Shown: positions 8,862-17,081 of the stretch, piece by piece
Layout of the letters: each line of letters begins with the position of its first letter
How positions within the stretch are numbered: the first letter of the stretch is position 1
Source of the DNA: Clostridia bacterium
GTDB taxonomy: Bacteria > Bacillota > Clostridia > Oscillospirales > RGIG7773
Direction: 5' to 3'
Assembly: GCA_017554835.1 (NCBI GenBank)
Contig: JAFZHO010000037.1
Location: 1 to 23,842 of the forward strand
Length of the DNA stretch: 23,842 nucleotides
The notes under the pieces: model-generated
Database searches by the model: none
Told to the model about the DNA's origin: nothing
The model's input: only the letters and a program-made list of their open reading frames with translations
Made by a program: the position numbers and the translations under genes

Positions 8862-9932
8862 TTAGTTATTTCTGCTATTGAATATTTTCATAAGAGGACC
8901 AAAATCATCATCAAAATCCTCTTCCTCTGCTTCTGCTTCTTTTGCAGGTTCTGCAGTAACTTTTTCAGGAGCTTTATTATCCTCGTTGAAACCTGTTGCA
9001 ATAACGGTAACAAGCATTTCATCATCAAGAGAATCATCAAGAGACGTTCCGAAAATGATATTTGCATCGGGATGAGCGTAGTCTGTTACGATTGCTGCAG
9101 CAGTATCGATTTCGTCAAGGTTAACGTCACTGCCGGAAGAAATATTGATAACAATACCTCTGCATCCGTTGATGCTTGTTTCAAGAAGAGGGCTGGAAAC
9201 TGCCATTTTAGCAGCAAGCTCAGCTTTATCCTTACCTGATGCGCGTCCAATACCCATATGAGCGTTGCCTGCATCCTTCATAACTGAACTGATATCGGCA
9301 AAGTCAAGGTTGATTTCGCCGGGAACGTTTATAAGGTCTGATATACCCTGAACGCCCTGACGAAGCACGTCGTCTGCAATATTAAAAGCGTTTTTAAGGG
9401 TGATTCTCTCTTCAGTAACGTATTTAAGTCTATCGTTTGGAATTATAACAAGGGAGTCAACTGCCTGACGAAGCTCTTCGATTCCGGCTTCGGCCTGAAG
9501 CATTCTTCTTCTGCCCTCAAAAGCAAAAGGTTTTGTTACGATACCGATAGTCAATATGCCAAGGTCTTTTGCAGCTTTTGCAATAATGGGAGCCGCACCT
9601 GTTCCTGTTCCGCCACCCATACCTGCAGTGATAAATACCATATCGCTATCGCGGATATTATCAATAACCTCTTCGATAGTTTCTTCTGCGGCTTTTTTGC
9701 CTTTTTCGGGGTCTGCGCCTGCGCCCTGACCTTTCGTCAATTTCTCGCCTATCTGAATTTTAGTATCAGCATTGGAGATTGATAAAACCTGCTTATCGGT
9801 ATTGATAGAAATAAATTCTACCCCTTTAACCATTGCTTTTATCATTCTTTCAACGGCGTTATTTCCGCCACCGCCAACACCAACGACTTTTATTTTAACA
9901 TGATTTTCATTGTTATCAACTATCTCGTACAT
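8862..9932 (-). CDS. ftsZ: Cell division protein FtsZ
   Basis: FtsZ is the tubulin-like GTPase that forms the Z ring at midcell. The 356-aa protein shows the GTP-binding [10 protein letters not shown] (18-27), the tubulin signature GGGTGTG (106-112) and the catalytic T7 loop NLDFAD (208-213) that completes the neighbour's active site. The core ends near 316. A short charged Ala/Glu linker follows (about 317-343), then the C-terminal peptide [13 protein letters not shown]. That tail differs from the common Firmicutes form with an IPxFLR core, and ftsA is not in the cluster, so the membrane tether (perhaps SepF) is not evident here. AGGAGG lies six bases before the ATG. A promoter in the 102-bp gap after ftsQ and a terminator behind the gene suggest partly independent expression. 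Confidence 0.98.
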   Translation of the reverse strand: MYEIVDNNENHVKIKVVGVGGGGNNAVERMIKAMVKGVEFISINTDKQVLSISNADTKIQIGEKLTKGQGAGADPEKGKKAAEETIEEVIDNIRDSDMVFITAGMGGGTGTGAAPIIAKAAKDLGILTIGIVTKPFAFEGRRRMLQAEAGIEELRQAVDSLVIIPNDRLKYVTEERITLKNAFNIADDVLRQGVQGISDLINVPGEINLDFADISSVMKDAGNAHMGIGRASGKDKAELAAKMAVSSPLLETSINGCRGIVINISSGSDVNLDEIDTAAAIVTDYAHPDANIIFGTSLDDSLDDEMLVTVIATGFNEDNKAPEKVTAEPAKEAEAEEEDFDDDFGPLMKIFNSRNN

Positions 9933-9967
9933 GGGACTTCCTCCTGATTTTATACTTACATATAATA

Positions 9968-9996
9968 ATTTTATATTATATTTAACAATTTTTCAA
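9968..9996 (-). promoter_or_regulatory. Probable ftsZ promoter
   Basis: In the 102-bp ftsQ-ftsZ gap the minus strand has TTGAAA (9991-9996), a 17-base spacer and TAAAAT (9968-9973). The region is extremely AT-rich, so other hexamer pairs can be drawn and the exact boxes are uncertain. A dedicated promoter here would let FtsZ levels be set apart from the wall-synthesis genes upstream. Confidence 0.45.
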
Positions 9997-10034
9997 TAGT
10001 TTTTTGAAATTATTTCAGGAAGTTTCATAAAGAT

Positions 10035-10952
10035 TTATTCTTCTGTTGATTCTATTGTTGTTTCAAAGGTTGTTTCTGAGGTAATTTCTTCGTTTTCTTC
10101 CCAGGTAGGAGTATATAAAATATCCTCTTCATCACATTCTATATAGTTTTTTCTGTCTCCCAAAAATATCATACAAGGAGTATCTTTCGGATTTTCTTCA
10201 AGAATGGTATCAAGAAATTTTCTTTTTATTTCAAGCTCGTCCAGATCTGCAAGCTTAATCAGCGCATAGTCATCGTATAGAAAAGCATAGTAGTTGGAAC
10301 TTTCAAGATTTATATATGATAACTTCGAGGTATCAATCGTTTTCCCCGAAATATCCATAGTATAAAAACTCCATAGTTTTTCAAGTATCATTAATTTTGT
10401 GTTATTTTCAAATTCAGCTACTTTGCCTATCTGAGCATCCTTTATATTAAGCCCATAAATATAAGGAATATGGTATTCAGCAGTTGTTTCACTATTCATT
10501 TTTTCAAGAACCTTAAAATCCGCATCGCAGATATGATAAGCGTTACCAAATCTTATAATATAGGATGGAACTGCCTCTTTTACCGTAATATCAAGACGGG
10601 TGAAAAGTCGTCTTCTGATTTTAAGTTCTTTTATATAAGGAAGCTCCTCCTGAACTTTTTCTATAACCTTGAATTTATTCATTTTATACATATTGTCGCC
10701 GATATTAATATCCGCAGCAGATAAAACCTCTTCTCTTGAGTAGATATTGCTTCCCGAGAAATTTATTGTTTCAATATTGCAGAAAGATGCGATTGAAATA
10801 ATAGTTATAACAAAAATTATAACGCTCATAAGCAGAGTAACAAATTTTATTACTCTGCTTCTTTTTTTGCGCTTTTTAAGATAAAATTCTCTTTTCAATT
10901 TCTCCCTTTTATAAGGGTCAGAAGTTGTTATTTCCTTCATTTTTCTGCTCAT
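10035..10952 (-). CDS. ftsQ: Cell division protein FtsQ/DivIB
   Basis: FtsQ (DivIB in Gram-positives) is a bitopic divisome scaffold that contacts FtsL/FtsB-type proteins and the septal synthase. The 305-aa protein has a lysine/arginine-rich cytoplasmic part (1-33), one membrane helix (34-57), a POTRA domain opening with IETINFSGSNIYSREEV (60-76) and ending around 127 (LDITVKEAVPSYIIRF follows), then the FtsQ-type beta domain. The last 21 residues are a Thr/Glu tail (ITSETTFETTIESTEE), similar in composition to the linker of the amidase at 21680-23017. GGAGG lies six bases before the ATG. murA ends 20 bp upstream, and ftsZ follows after a promoter-bearing gap. Sequence is weakly conserved in this family; topology and context make the call. 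Confidence 0.88.
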   Translation of the reverse strand: MSRKMKEITTSDPYKREKLKREFYLKKRKKRSRVIKFVTLLMSVIIFVITIISIASFCNIETINFSGSNIYSREEVLSAADINIGDNMYKMNKFKVIEKVQEELPYIKELKIRRRLFTRLDITVKEAVPSYIIRFGNAYHICDADFKVLEKMNSETTAEYHIPYIYGLNIKDAQIGKVAEFENNTKLMILEKLWSFYTMDISGKTIDTSKLSYINLESSNYYAFLYDDYALIKLADLDELEIKRKFLDTILEENPKDTPCMIFLGDRKNYIECDEEDILYTPTWEENEEITSETTFETTIESTEE

Positions 10953-10972
10953 AAAGGGCCTCCGAAATTTTT

Positions 10973-12226
10973 CTAAATTCTTTCTATCTGTCCTCCAAGA
11001 CTTTTAAGGACTTTTTCAATATTTTCATAACCTCTGTCAATATAAAAAACATTATCAATATAGGTCTCTCCTTCTGCTCCCAAAGCAGCAACAACAAGAG
11101 CCGCCCCTCCCCTAAGGTCAGTGGCCTCAACCTTTGCTCCGTAGAGTTTTTCAACTCCCTCAATAACGCATACTCTGGAATCGATTTTTATATTCGCTCC
11201 AAGCCGTGATAACTCGGAAGTATATTTGAATCTATTTTGAAATATGGTTTCTATAATAACCGACGTTCCCTTTGCCTTTATAAGACTTGCAGCGATAACA
11301 GGATTTGAATCAGTTGGAAAACCGGGATATGGCATCGTCATAATAGTTTTTACGTTTTTGAGTTTTTCGGGTGCTTTAAAATAAATATAATCTCTGCCTT
11401 TTTTTATATGGCAGCCCGCTTTTTCAAAAATTGATAAAACTGCGGATAAATGAGAGGGAACAACGTCTTTAAGATATAATTCCCCGCCTGTTATAGCCGC
11501 CGCGCTCATATAAGTTGAAGCGACTATTCTGTCAGGCATTATTTTATACTCTGCTCCAAAAAGCTCTCTTCCTCCGTAGATAACGATATGACCGCTTCCT
11601 GCGCCGTGGATTTTTGCCCCCATTTTATTGAGAAAATTCTGCAAATCCTCTATTTCAGGTTCTTTTGCCGCATTTTCTATAACTGTTTTCCCTTTGAGAG
11701 TGCAGGCAAACATCATTATATTTTCCGTTGCACCAACGCTTGGAAAGGGAAGAGTAATCTCTCTTGATGAGGTTTTTTCTGTGGTATTGCAGTTTATGCA
11801 GCCGTGCCTTTCTATAACTTTTATACCCATTTCGCGAAAGGCGTTAATATGTATATCAATGGGGCGAGGTCCAAGCTCGCACCCACCGGGAAAGCATAAT
11901 CTTGCCTTTTGAAACCTTCCCATAACGGGACCGAGAAACATAATAGAGCTTCTCATTTTTCGCATCAGGATATCGGGAATATCATAGTTTTTTGCCCCTT
12001 GGGAGTCAACTATAATCACGTCATCTTCAAAGGTAACGGTGCAACCCATATATCTCAGTATCTCAACTGCACTTTCAACGTCGGAAAGTTTGGGGCAGTT
12101 TCGAAGAACGCATTTGCCTTTTATCAGAAGCGTTGCCGCAAGAATTGGCAGAACGCTATTTTTCGCCCCCTGGATTTTAACTTCGCCGGAAATTTTATTT
12201 CCGCCTACAATATGTAATCTCGACAT
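10973..12226 (-). CDS. murA: UDP-N-acetylglucosamine 1-carboxyvinyltransferase MurA
   Basis: MurA transfers enolpyruvate from PEP to UDP-GlcNAc, the first committed step of peptidoglycan synthesis, in the cytoplasm. The 417-aa protein has the usual family length. K22-N23 of the GAKNSVLP motif and the active-site loop FPGGCELGPRPIDIH are intact, with Cys116 in the position attacked by fosfomycin in sensitive enzymes. TDSNP (residues about 305-309) and the C-terminal RGGAALVVAAL segment are also typical. Many Firmicutes carry two MurA paralogues; whether another exists outside the window cannot be seen. AGGAG lies nine bases before the ATG. A 70-bp gap separates it from murG, with no convincing terminator. 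Confidence 0.97.
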   Translation of the reverse strand: MSRLHIVGGNKISGEVKIQGAKNSVLPILAATLLIKGKCVLRNCPKLSDVESAVEILRYMGCTVTFEDDVIIVDSQGAKNYDIPDILMRKMRSSIMFLGPVMGRFQKARLCFPGGCELGPRPIDIHINAFREMGIKVIERHGCINCNTTEKTSSREITLPFPSVGATENIMMFACTLKGKTVIENAAKEPEIEDLQNFLNKMGAKIHGAGSGHIVIYGGRELFGAEYKIMPDRIVASTYMSAAAITGGELYLKDVVPSHLSAVLSIFEKAGCHIKKGRDYIYFKAPEKLKNVKTIMTMPYPGFPTDSNPVIAASLIKAKGTSVIIETIFQNRFKYTSELSRLGANIKIDSRVCVIEGVEKLYGAKVEATDLRGGAALVVAALGAEGETYIDNVFYIDRGYENIEKVLKSLGGQIERI

Positions 12227-12296
12227 TTATAAGCACTCCTCGCAAAAGCTTTTTTATCATTCTACTTTATACTATGCCTGCAAGGAAATGTTGTGA

Positions 12297-13415
12297 TTAT
12301 TTTTTCATTGTTTTCATAATAACGTCATAAATATCATTATTTGCATTAACGTTTATGCATTTTTTTGCGTTTTCTCCCATCTTTAAAAGACCTTCTTCAT
12401 CATTTATAAGGTCCTTTATCGTTTTATAAAGAGAAATCGCCGTAACCTCTTTTTCAAGAATAACAACGGCTCCGCCTTTTTTCTCAAAAGCACGGGCGTT
12501 ATAAGTCTGATGGTCATTTGCAACGACGGGCGACGGAATAAGAATAGCCGCTTTAGAAAGCATACCAAGTTCCGTCATAGTTATAGCGCCGGAACGGCAT
12601 ATTATAAGGTCCGCTGCCGCCATAACTTCTTCCATATTATAGATATATTCCGAAACTCTTATATTCTCGTTATCTTTTTCGTTAATGCCTGCATTTTTTA
12701 ATTTTTCGGGTATTGTTGATGCGCCGAATTTTCCGTATCCGTGAATAAAGGTTATATCTTTTTCATCTTTATAATCTATAAAAATATCAGACATAACGTT
12801 ATTTATACATCTTGCGCCCTGAGAGCCACCAAAGGATAAAACCGCTTTTTTATCTGACAAAGAAAGTTTTTCTTTTGCTATTTCCTTATTAACGCCGATA
12901 AAATCGGGGCGAACGGGATTTCCCGTAAAGATAAATTTTTCTTTATCCTTTATTTTGAAATAGTCTCGGCTTTCTTCAAAACTTATCATAATTTTATCAA
13001 CGAAACGGGATAAAATCTTTGAGGTAAGTCCCGGAAAAGCGTTTTGTTCGTGAATTAAAGTGGGAATTTTAGATTTTGCCGCTGCGTATAAAACAGGACC
13101 GCTAACGTATCCTCCCGTTCCGATTACAACGTCGGGTTTAAATTCCTTTATTATTTTTTTAGATTGGGAAATTGCACCTGCGGCTTTGAAAAGAATTTTA
13201 AAATTCTCCAAGGTTAGCTGGCGCTTGAAACCCCGAACGTCAATATGATATAACTGAAATCCTTCCTTTGGAACCAGTTTATCCTCAAGTCCATACTCCG
13301 TTCCAACGAATCTGATATCAGCGTCTTTTATTTTTTCTTTTATAACCTTTGCAATTGATAATGCGGGGTTAATATGCCCTGCACTGCCGCCACCTGCCAA
13401 AAGAACCTTCAACAC
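12297..13415 (-). CDS. murG: Lipid II synthase MurG (UDP-GlcNAc transferase)
   Basis: MurG adds GlcNAc to lipid I on the inner membrane face to make lipid II. The 372-aa GT-B glycosyltransferase shows the first glycine loop AGGGSAGHINPALS (7-20), GTGGYVSGP (99-107), IHEQN (121-125), the second loop GGSQGARCIN (196-205) and the nucleotide-sugar site CRSGAITMTELGM (273-285) followed by DHQTYNA (301-307). The start is not ATG: the predicted codon is GTG at 13415, with TTG one codon later, both behind AAGGTGA. The TTG has slightly better spacing, which would remove one residue. ftsW ends 8 bp upstream, so the two are probably translated together. Confidence 0.96.
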   Translation of the reverse strand: MLKVLLAGGGSAGHINPALSIAKVIKEKIKDADIRFVGTEYGLEDKLVPKEGFQLYHIDVRGFKRQLTLENFKILFKAAGAISQSKKIIKEFKPDVVIGTGGYVSGPVLYAAAKSKIPTLIHEQNAFPGLTSKILSRFVDKIMISFEESRDYFKIKDKEKFIFTGNPVRPDFIGVNKEIAKEKLSLSDKKAVLSFGGSQGARCINNVMSDIFIDYKDEKDITFIHGYGKFGASTIPEKLKNAGINEKDNENIRVSEYIYNMEEVMAAADLIICRSGAITMTELGMLSKAAILIPSPVVANDHQTYNARAFEKKGGAVVILEKEVTAISLYKTIKDLINDEEGLLKMGENAKKCINVNANNDIYDVIMKTMKK

Positions 13416-13423
13416 AATTCACC

Positions 13424-14602
13424 TTAACCTTCCATATACGAATATCGGGAAACAGAAAGAACAACTCCTATTTCAAATAAAAGCATGGTGAGAGCCGTTC
13501 CGCCGTAACTGAAGAAAGGAAGAGAAATTCCTGTTACGGGGATGGTACTTGTTACAACGGCAACGTTAAGTATTGTCTGAACTGCAATAAAAGATATAAT
13601 ACCAATAACCACCATGCAAGAGAATTTATCAGGTGCTCTAAAAGCAATAATAAATCCTCTCCATATAAGAAGAATAAATAAACAAAGTATAAGCATAGCC
13701 CCTATAAAACCAAGTTCCTCACAAACGATGGAGAAAACAAAGTCGTTCTGAGCTTCGCCAAGGTATAGATATTTCTGTCTTGACTGACCAAGGCCAAGTC
13801 CCGTAAGTCCTCCCGAGCCAATTGCATAAAGAGAGTTTATTATCTGATAACCATCATCAGAGGGGTCTGCAAACGGGTCGAGCCAGGTTGTTATTCTATC
13901 ACTTGAATAACCTCTGAAAAGCATCATTACAACAAGGCCCGCCGCAGCAATGGTTCCAATTAAGCTAAGAATTTTAAGATTCGTTCCCCCAACAATCATC
14001 ATAATAAGCCCAACAAAGCAGATAAGAAGAGTTGCAGAGAAATGAGTCTGACAAAGAATAAGTCCGCAGCATACTATAATAACAAGCCCAAAAGGCAGCA
14101 TTCCATATTTAAAGGTTTTCATTTTGTTATAATTTGCGGCTATAATATTTGCAAAAACCAGAATTATTGCAAATTTTGCAATATCAGAGGGCTGAAAGGT
14201 GATTACATTTCTTATGCCAAGCCATCTTCTTGAACCATTTGCCTTTATTCCAATTCCCGGAATAATAACGAGAATAAGCATAATAACAGATACAACAAGA
14301 AGAGGAAACGCCATTTTTCTATAAAAGCTCATAGGAAATCTCGATGCAATAAACATAGCAATAATACCAAGCAAAGCAAAGATACCCTGCCTTTTTATAA
14401 AATAATAGCTATCGTTATATTTTGACTGGGCCTGAACGTGACCTGCCGAAAACATCATTATAAGACCAATTACAAGAATAATTAAGGTCAGCACTAAAAA
14501 CGGTATATCTATACCGTTTCTGTTTGGTTTATCTAATGAATTATTTTTGTTTTTATGTTTAACAACGGTTTTTCTTTTTACCGCCATATTTTCTTGTGCC
14601 AA
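13424..14602 (-). CDS. ftsW: SEDS peptidoglycan polymerase FtsW
   Basis: FtsW polymerises lipid II into septal glycan strands together with its partner class B PBP. The 392-aa protein has a basic cytoplasmic N-terminus (1-30) and about ten membrane helices. SEDS marks are SRRWLGI (124-130), FQPSDIAKFA (136-145), WLDPF (240-244), GLGQSRQKYLYLGEAQNDFVFSIVCEELGF (269-299) given as a region, and PVTGISLPFFSYGG (355-368). QPSE is the more usual form of the second motif; Asp140 here is a conservative change. The chosen TTG start at 14602 has GGGAG nine bases upstream, while the next ATG, five codons on, has no ribosome binding site at a useful distance. It sits beside murG and mraY; RodA is less likely by context. 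Confidence 0.94.
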   Translation of the reverse strand: MAQENMAVKRKTVVKHKNKNNSLDKPNRNGIDIPFLVLTLIILVIGLIMMFSAGHVQAQSKYNDSYYFIKRQGIFALLGIIAMFIASRFPMSFYRKMAFPLLVVSVIMLILVIIPGIGIKANGSRRWLGIRNVITFQPSDIAKFAIILVFANIIAANYNKMKTFKYGMLPFGLVIIVCCGLILCQTHFSATLLICFVGLIMMIVGGTNLKILSLIGTIAAAGLVVMMLFRGYSSDRITTWLDPFADPSDDGYQIINSLYAIGSGGLTGLGLGQSRQKYLYLGEAQNDFVFSIVCEELGFIGAMLILCLFILLIWRGFIIAFRAPDKFSCMVVIGIISFIAVQTILNVAVVTSTIPVTGISLPFFSYGGTALTMLLFEIGVVLSVSRYSYMEG

Positions 14603-14622
14603 CTCTGGTCACTCCCGAATTT

Positions 14623-15609
14623 TTAATTTAAGTATAATTTAAGCGCTATATAAGAAATAACGGAGAAAATCGCCGAAACAGAACTGAAAACAAAAACGAT
14701 TTTATTTTCGCTCCATCCGCATTTTTCAAAATGATGATGAATAGGAGCCATTTTGAAAATTCTTTTTCCTTTTGTGATTTTAAAATATCCTATCTGGATT
14801 ATATCGCTTAAGGCCTCGCAGAAAAAAATCACTCCAAAAAGAATAATAAAGAAAGGAATATCAAGAACAAAAGCAGTAGTAACAACTGCTCCACCTAAAA
14901 ATAGTGAGCCCGTATCCCCCATAAATACCTTTGCAGGATGGAAATTGAAAATCAAAAATCCTATAAGTCCGCCAATCAAAGCGAGAGTAAAAATAGCAGA
15001 TTCACTTTTTCCCACCATAAAAGATGCAAGGGTAAGAAAAATCATAGGCGGCAAAGTCACCATACTGACAAGGCCGTCAAGACCGTCTGTGAGATTAACG
15101 GAGTTTACCGTTCCGAGAATAACGAATACTGCAAAGGGATAATATAACCAGGAAAAATCCGCAGTTCCCAAAAAAGGAATGGAAATATAGGTATTAACAA
15201 ATCCGAAGTTTTTTAAGGTTACAACAAAAATAACCGCCACAAGAAGTTGAAGTATTATTTTTTGTTTCGCCGTAAGACCAAGGTTTCTCTTTTTAACCAC
15301 TTTAACGTAGTCATCAAAAAAACCAACAAACCCAAAACAAATAGAAAATATAAGAGGAAGAAGTGCTTCATAATCTCCCGAGATAATTCCCGTTATTCCC
15401 ATAGAAATGCAGCCGAAAAACGTTCCGATAATGAACATAAATCCACCCATAGTGGGTGTTCCTGCTTTTTTCTTATGCCAGGAAGGACCGATATCAAGAA
15501 TTTCCTGACCGAATTTAAGTTTAGTCAGAAATTTGATAAGAATAGGTCCTATGCAAACTGTTGCAACGAACGAAATAAGTAAAGCAACTATATATTTTCC
15601 AATTTCCAT
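14623..15609 (-). CDS. mraY: Phospho-MurNAc-pentapeptide transferase MraY
   Basis: MraY transfers phospho-MurNAc-pentapeptide from UDP to undecaprenyl phosphate, forming lipid I in the membrane. The 328-aa protein is hydrophobic throughout with around ten predicted membrane helices. Family residues visible are KAGTPTMGG (48-56), the acidic pair in FFDDYVKV (97-104), NLTDGLDGL (172-180), FMGDTGSL (229-236) and the HHH of APIHHHFEKCGW (288-299). murF, which usually lies between murE and mraY, is missing: murE ends only 22 bp upstream. ftsW follows 20 bp downstream; murD, often found at that point, is absent too. GGGGGA precedes the ATG. Confidence 0.97.
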   Translation of the reverse strand: MEIGKYIVALLISFVATVCIGPILIKFLTKLKFGQEILDIGPSWHKKKAGTPTMGGFMFIIGTFFGCISMGITGIISGDYEALLPLIFSICFGFVGFFDDYVKVVKKRNLGLTAKQKIILQLLVAVIFVVTLKNFGFVNTYISIPFLGTADFSWLYYPFAVFVILGTVNSVNLTDGLDGLVSMVTLPPMIFLTLASFMVGKSESAIFTLALIGGLIGFLIFNFHPAKVFMGDTGSLFLGGAVVTTAFVLDIPFFIILFGVIFFCEALSDIIQIGYFKITKGKRIFKMAPIHHHFEKCGWSENKIVFVFSSVSAIFSVISYIALKLYLN

Positions 15610-15631
15610 TATAAAACATCCCCCGATATTT

Positions 15632-17068
15632 TTATTCCAGAATTTCTTTTATGATTTCTCTTTCGTCGAAGTGAATTTTTCCTTCGTTTGTTATCTGATA
15701 GGTTTCGTGGCCTTTTCCTGCCAGGATTATAATATCCTTTTCTCTTGCATTTTCAAGAGCGTATCTTATAGCTTCTTTTCTATCAACAATAACTTTGACG
15801 TTATTTTTGCCTTTTATACCTTTGAGAATATCCGAAACGATTTTTTCGGGGTCTTCTGTTCTCGGATTATCCGACGTAACAATAACGAAATCAGAATATT
15901 TTTCTGCAATTTCACCCATAATCGGGCGTTTAGTTGCATCTCTGTCGCCTCCGCATCCAAATAGAGTAACTATTCTGCCCTCGGAAACGTTTGAAACGCT
16001 TGTTATAATTTTTTCAAGGCCATCGGGAGTATGAGCATAGTCAATTATTACGGTAAAATTTTTACCGGTAGGAACAACCTCTGCCCTTCCTTTTACTCCT
16101 TTTGCAGTGTTAAGTCCTTCCAAAGCTTCCTCAAGAGAAAATCCAAGACTTATAAGCGCTCCGATAGATGCAAGTGCGTTTGAAACGGAGAATTCTCCGG
16201 GAGTTTCAAACCTTGCTCTGCCGATTTGGCCCTGCATAACTGCAACGAATTTAACCTTATCGGGATAATATTCAATATTTTTTGCAACGAGTTGACCTCT
16301 ATCGTATTTTGCGGAATAGGTATTTATTTCGCAGGTAGCATTTTGAATTATATATTCTGATGCTTCGTCATCAATATTTATAACGCCTTTTTTGCAGACT
16401 TTGAAAAGTCTCGTTTTTGCTTCAAGGTAATTTTCCATAGTTTTATGGAAATCAAGATGGTCCTGAGTAAGATTAGTAAATACCCCTACCTCATAAGGAA
16501 TATTATAGACCCTATCCTGACAAAGAGCATGGGAGGTAACCTCCATAACAACGAAGTCAACCTTTTCTTCAACCATTTTCTTCAAAAGGCCGAAAAGCTC
16601 GTAAGGTTCGGGAGTTGAATACCCTGATGGCAAAATTTCATCGCCGATCATATTCTGAATCGTGCCGATAAGGCCCACCTTTTTGCCAAGATTTTCAAGC
16701 ATGGATTTGATTATATATGTTATGGTGGTTTTGCCGTTTGTTCCCGTAATTCCTATGAATTTAAGTTTTTCCTGAGGATTGCCGTTAAAATTCGCGCACA
16801 TTATTGATAAAGCGCGCCTTGAATTCTCGACGAGAATATGAGGAAGACTACTATCCGTTTCTTTTTCGGAAAGGATAAATTTCGCACCTTTTTCTTCTGC
16901 CATTTTTGCAAAAAGATGCCCGTCGGATTTTTCGCCTTTTACGCATACGAAAACGCAGTTATCTGATACCTTTCGGGAATCAAAAACTATATCCTCTACG
17001 TCCTGCTCCATAATTTCTTCTATATTGTTTAGTATATTGATATTCTTTAAAAGTTCTTTAATTTTCAT
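15632..17068 (-). CDS. murE: UDP-MurNAc-tripeptide synthetase MurE, diaminopimelate type
   Basis: MurE is an ATP-dependent ligase adding the third amino acid to UDP-MurNAc-L-Ala-D-Glu. The 478-aa protein has the N-terminal Mur ligase domain (1-100), the ATP loop GITGTNGKTT (106-115), TNLTQDHLDFH (198-208), the likely carbamylated Lys218, and the C-terminal domain. DNPRTEDP (400-407) is the motif associated with meso-diaminopimelate-adding enzymes; lysine-adding ones differ here. GKGHETYQ (451-458) is also present. This points to a DAP-type wall, as in most Clostridia. The gene starts 13 bp after the PBP gene with AGAGGTGAT as ribosome binding site and is followed by mraY. Confidence 0.97.
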   Translation of the reverse strand: MKIKELLKNINILNNIEEIMEQDVEDIVFDSRKVSDNCVFVCVKGEKSDGHLFAKMAEEKGAKFILSEKETDSSLPHILVENSRRALSIMCANFNGNPQEKLKFIGITGTNGKTTITYIIKSMLENLGKKVGLIGTIQNMIGDEILPSGYSTPEPYELFGLLKKMVEEKVDFVVMEVTSHALCQDRVYNIPYEVGVFTNLTQDHLDFHKTMENYLEAKTRLFKVCKKGVINIDDEASEYIIQNATCEINTYSAKYDRGQLVAKNIEYYPDKVKFVAVMQGQIGRARFETPGEFSVSNALASIGALISLGFSLEEALEGLNTAKGVKGRAEVVPTGKNFTVIIDYAHTPDGLEKIITSVSNVSEGRIVTLFGCGGDRDATKRPIMGEIAEKYSDFVIVTSDNPRTEDPEKIVSDILKGIKGKNNVKVIVDRKEAIRYALENAREKDIIILAGKGHETYQITNEGKIHFDEREIIKEILE

Positions 17069-17081
17069 ACGGAATCACCTC

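Noticed and set aside
10005..10017. Palindrome TGAAAT-A-ATTTCA between ftsQ and ftsZ as an operator
   Set aside because: Short and AT-only apart from two bases; expected by chance in this very AT-rich gap, and no regulator is suggested.
12227..12296. Promoter in the murG-murA gap (TTGCAG with a TGATAA-like -10)
   Set aside because: The -10 match is poor and no terminator precedes it; read-through from the dcw operon is enough.
15533..15964. Plus-strand open frame of 143 codons across the mraY-murE junction
   Set aside because: A shadow of two certain genes; low-complexity Phe/Ser/Asn composition and no family resemblance.
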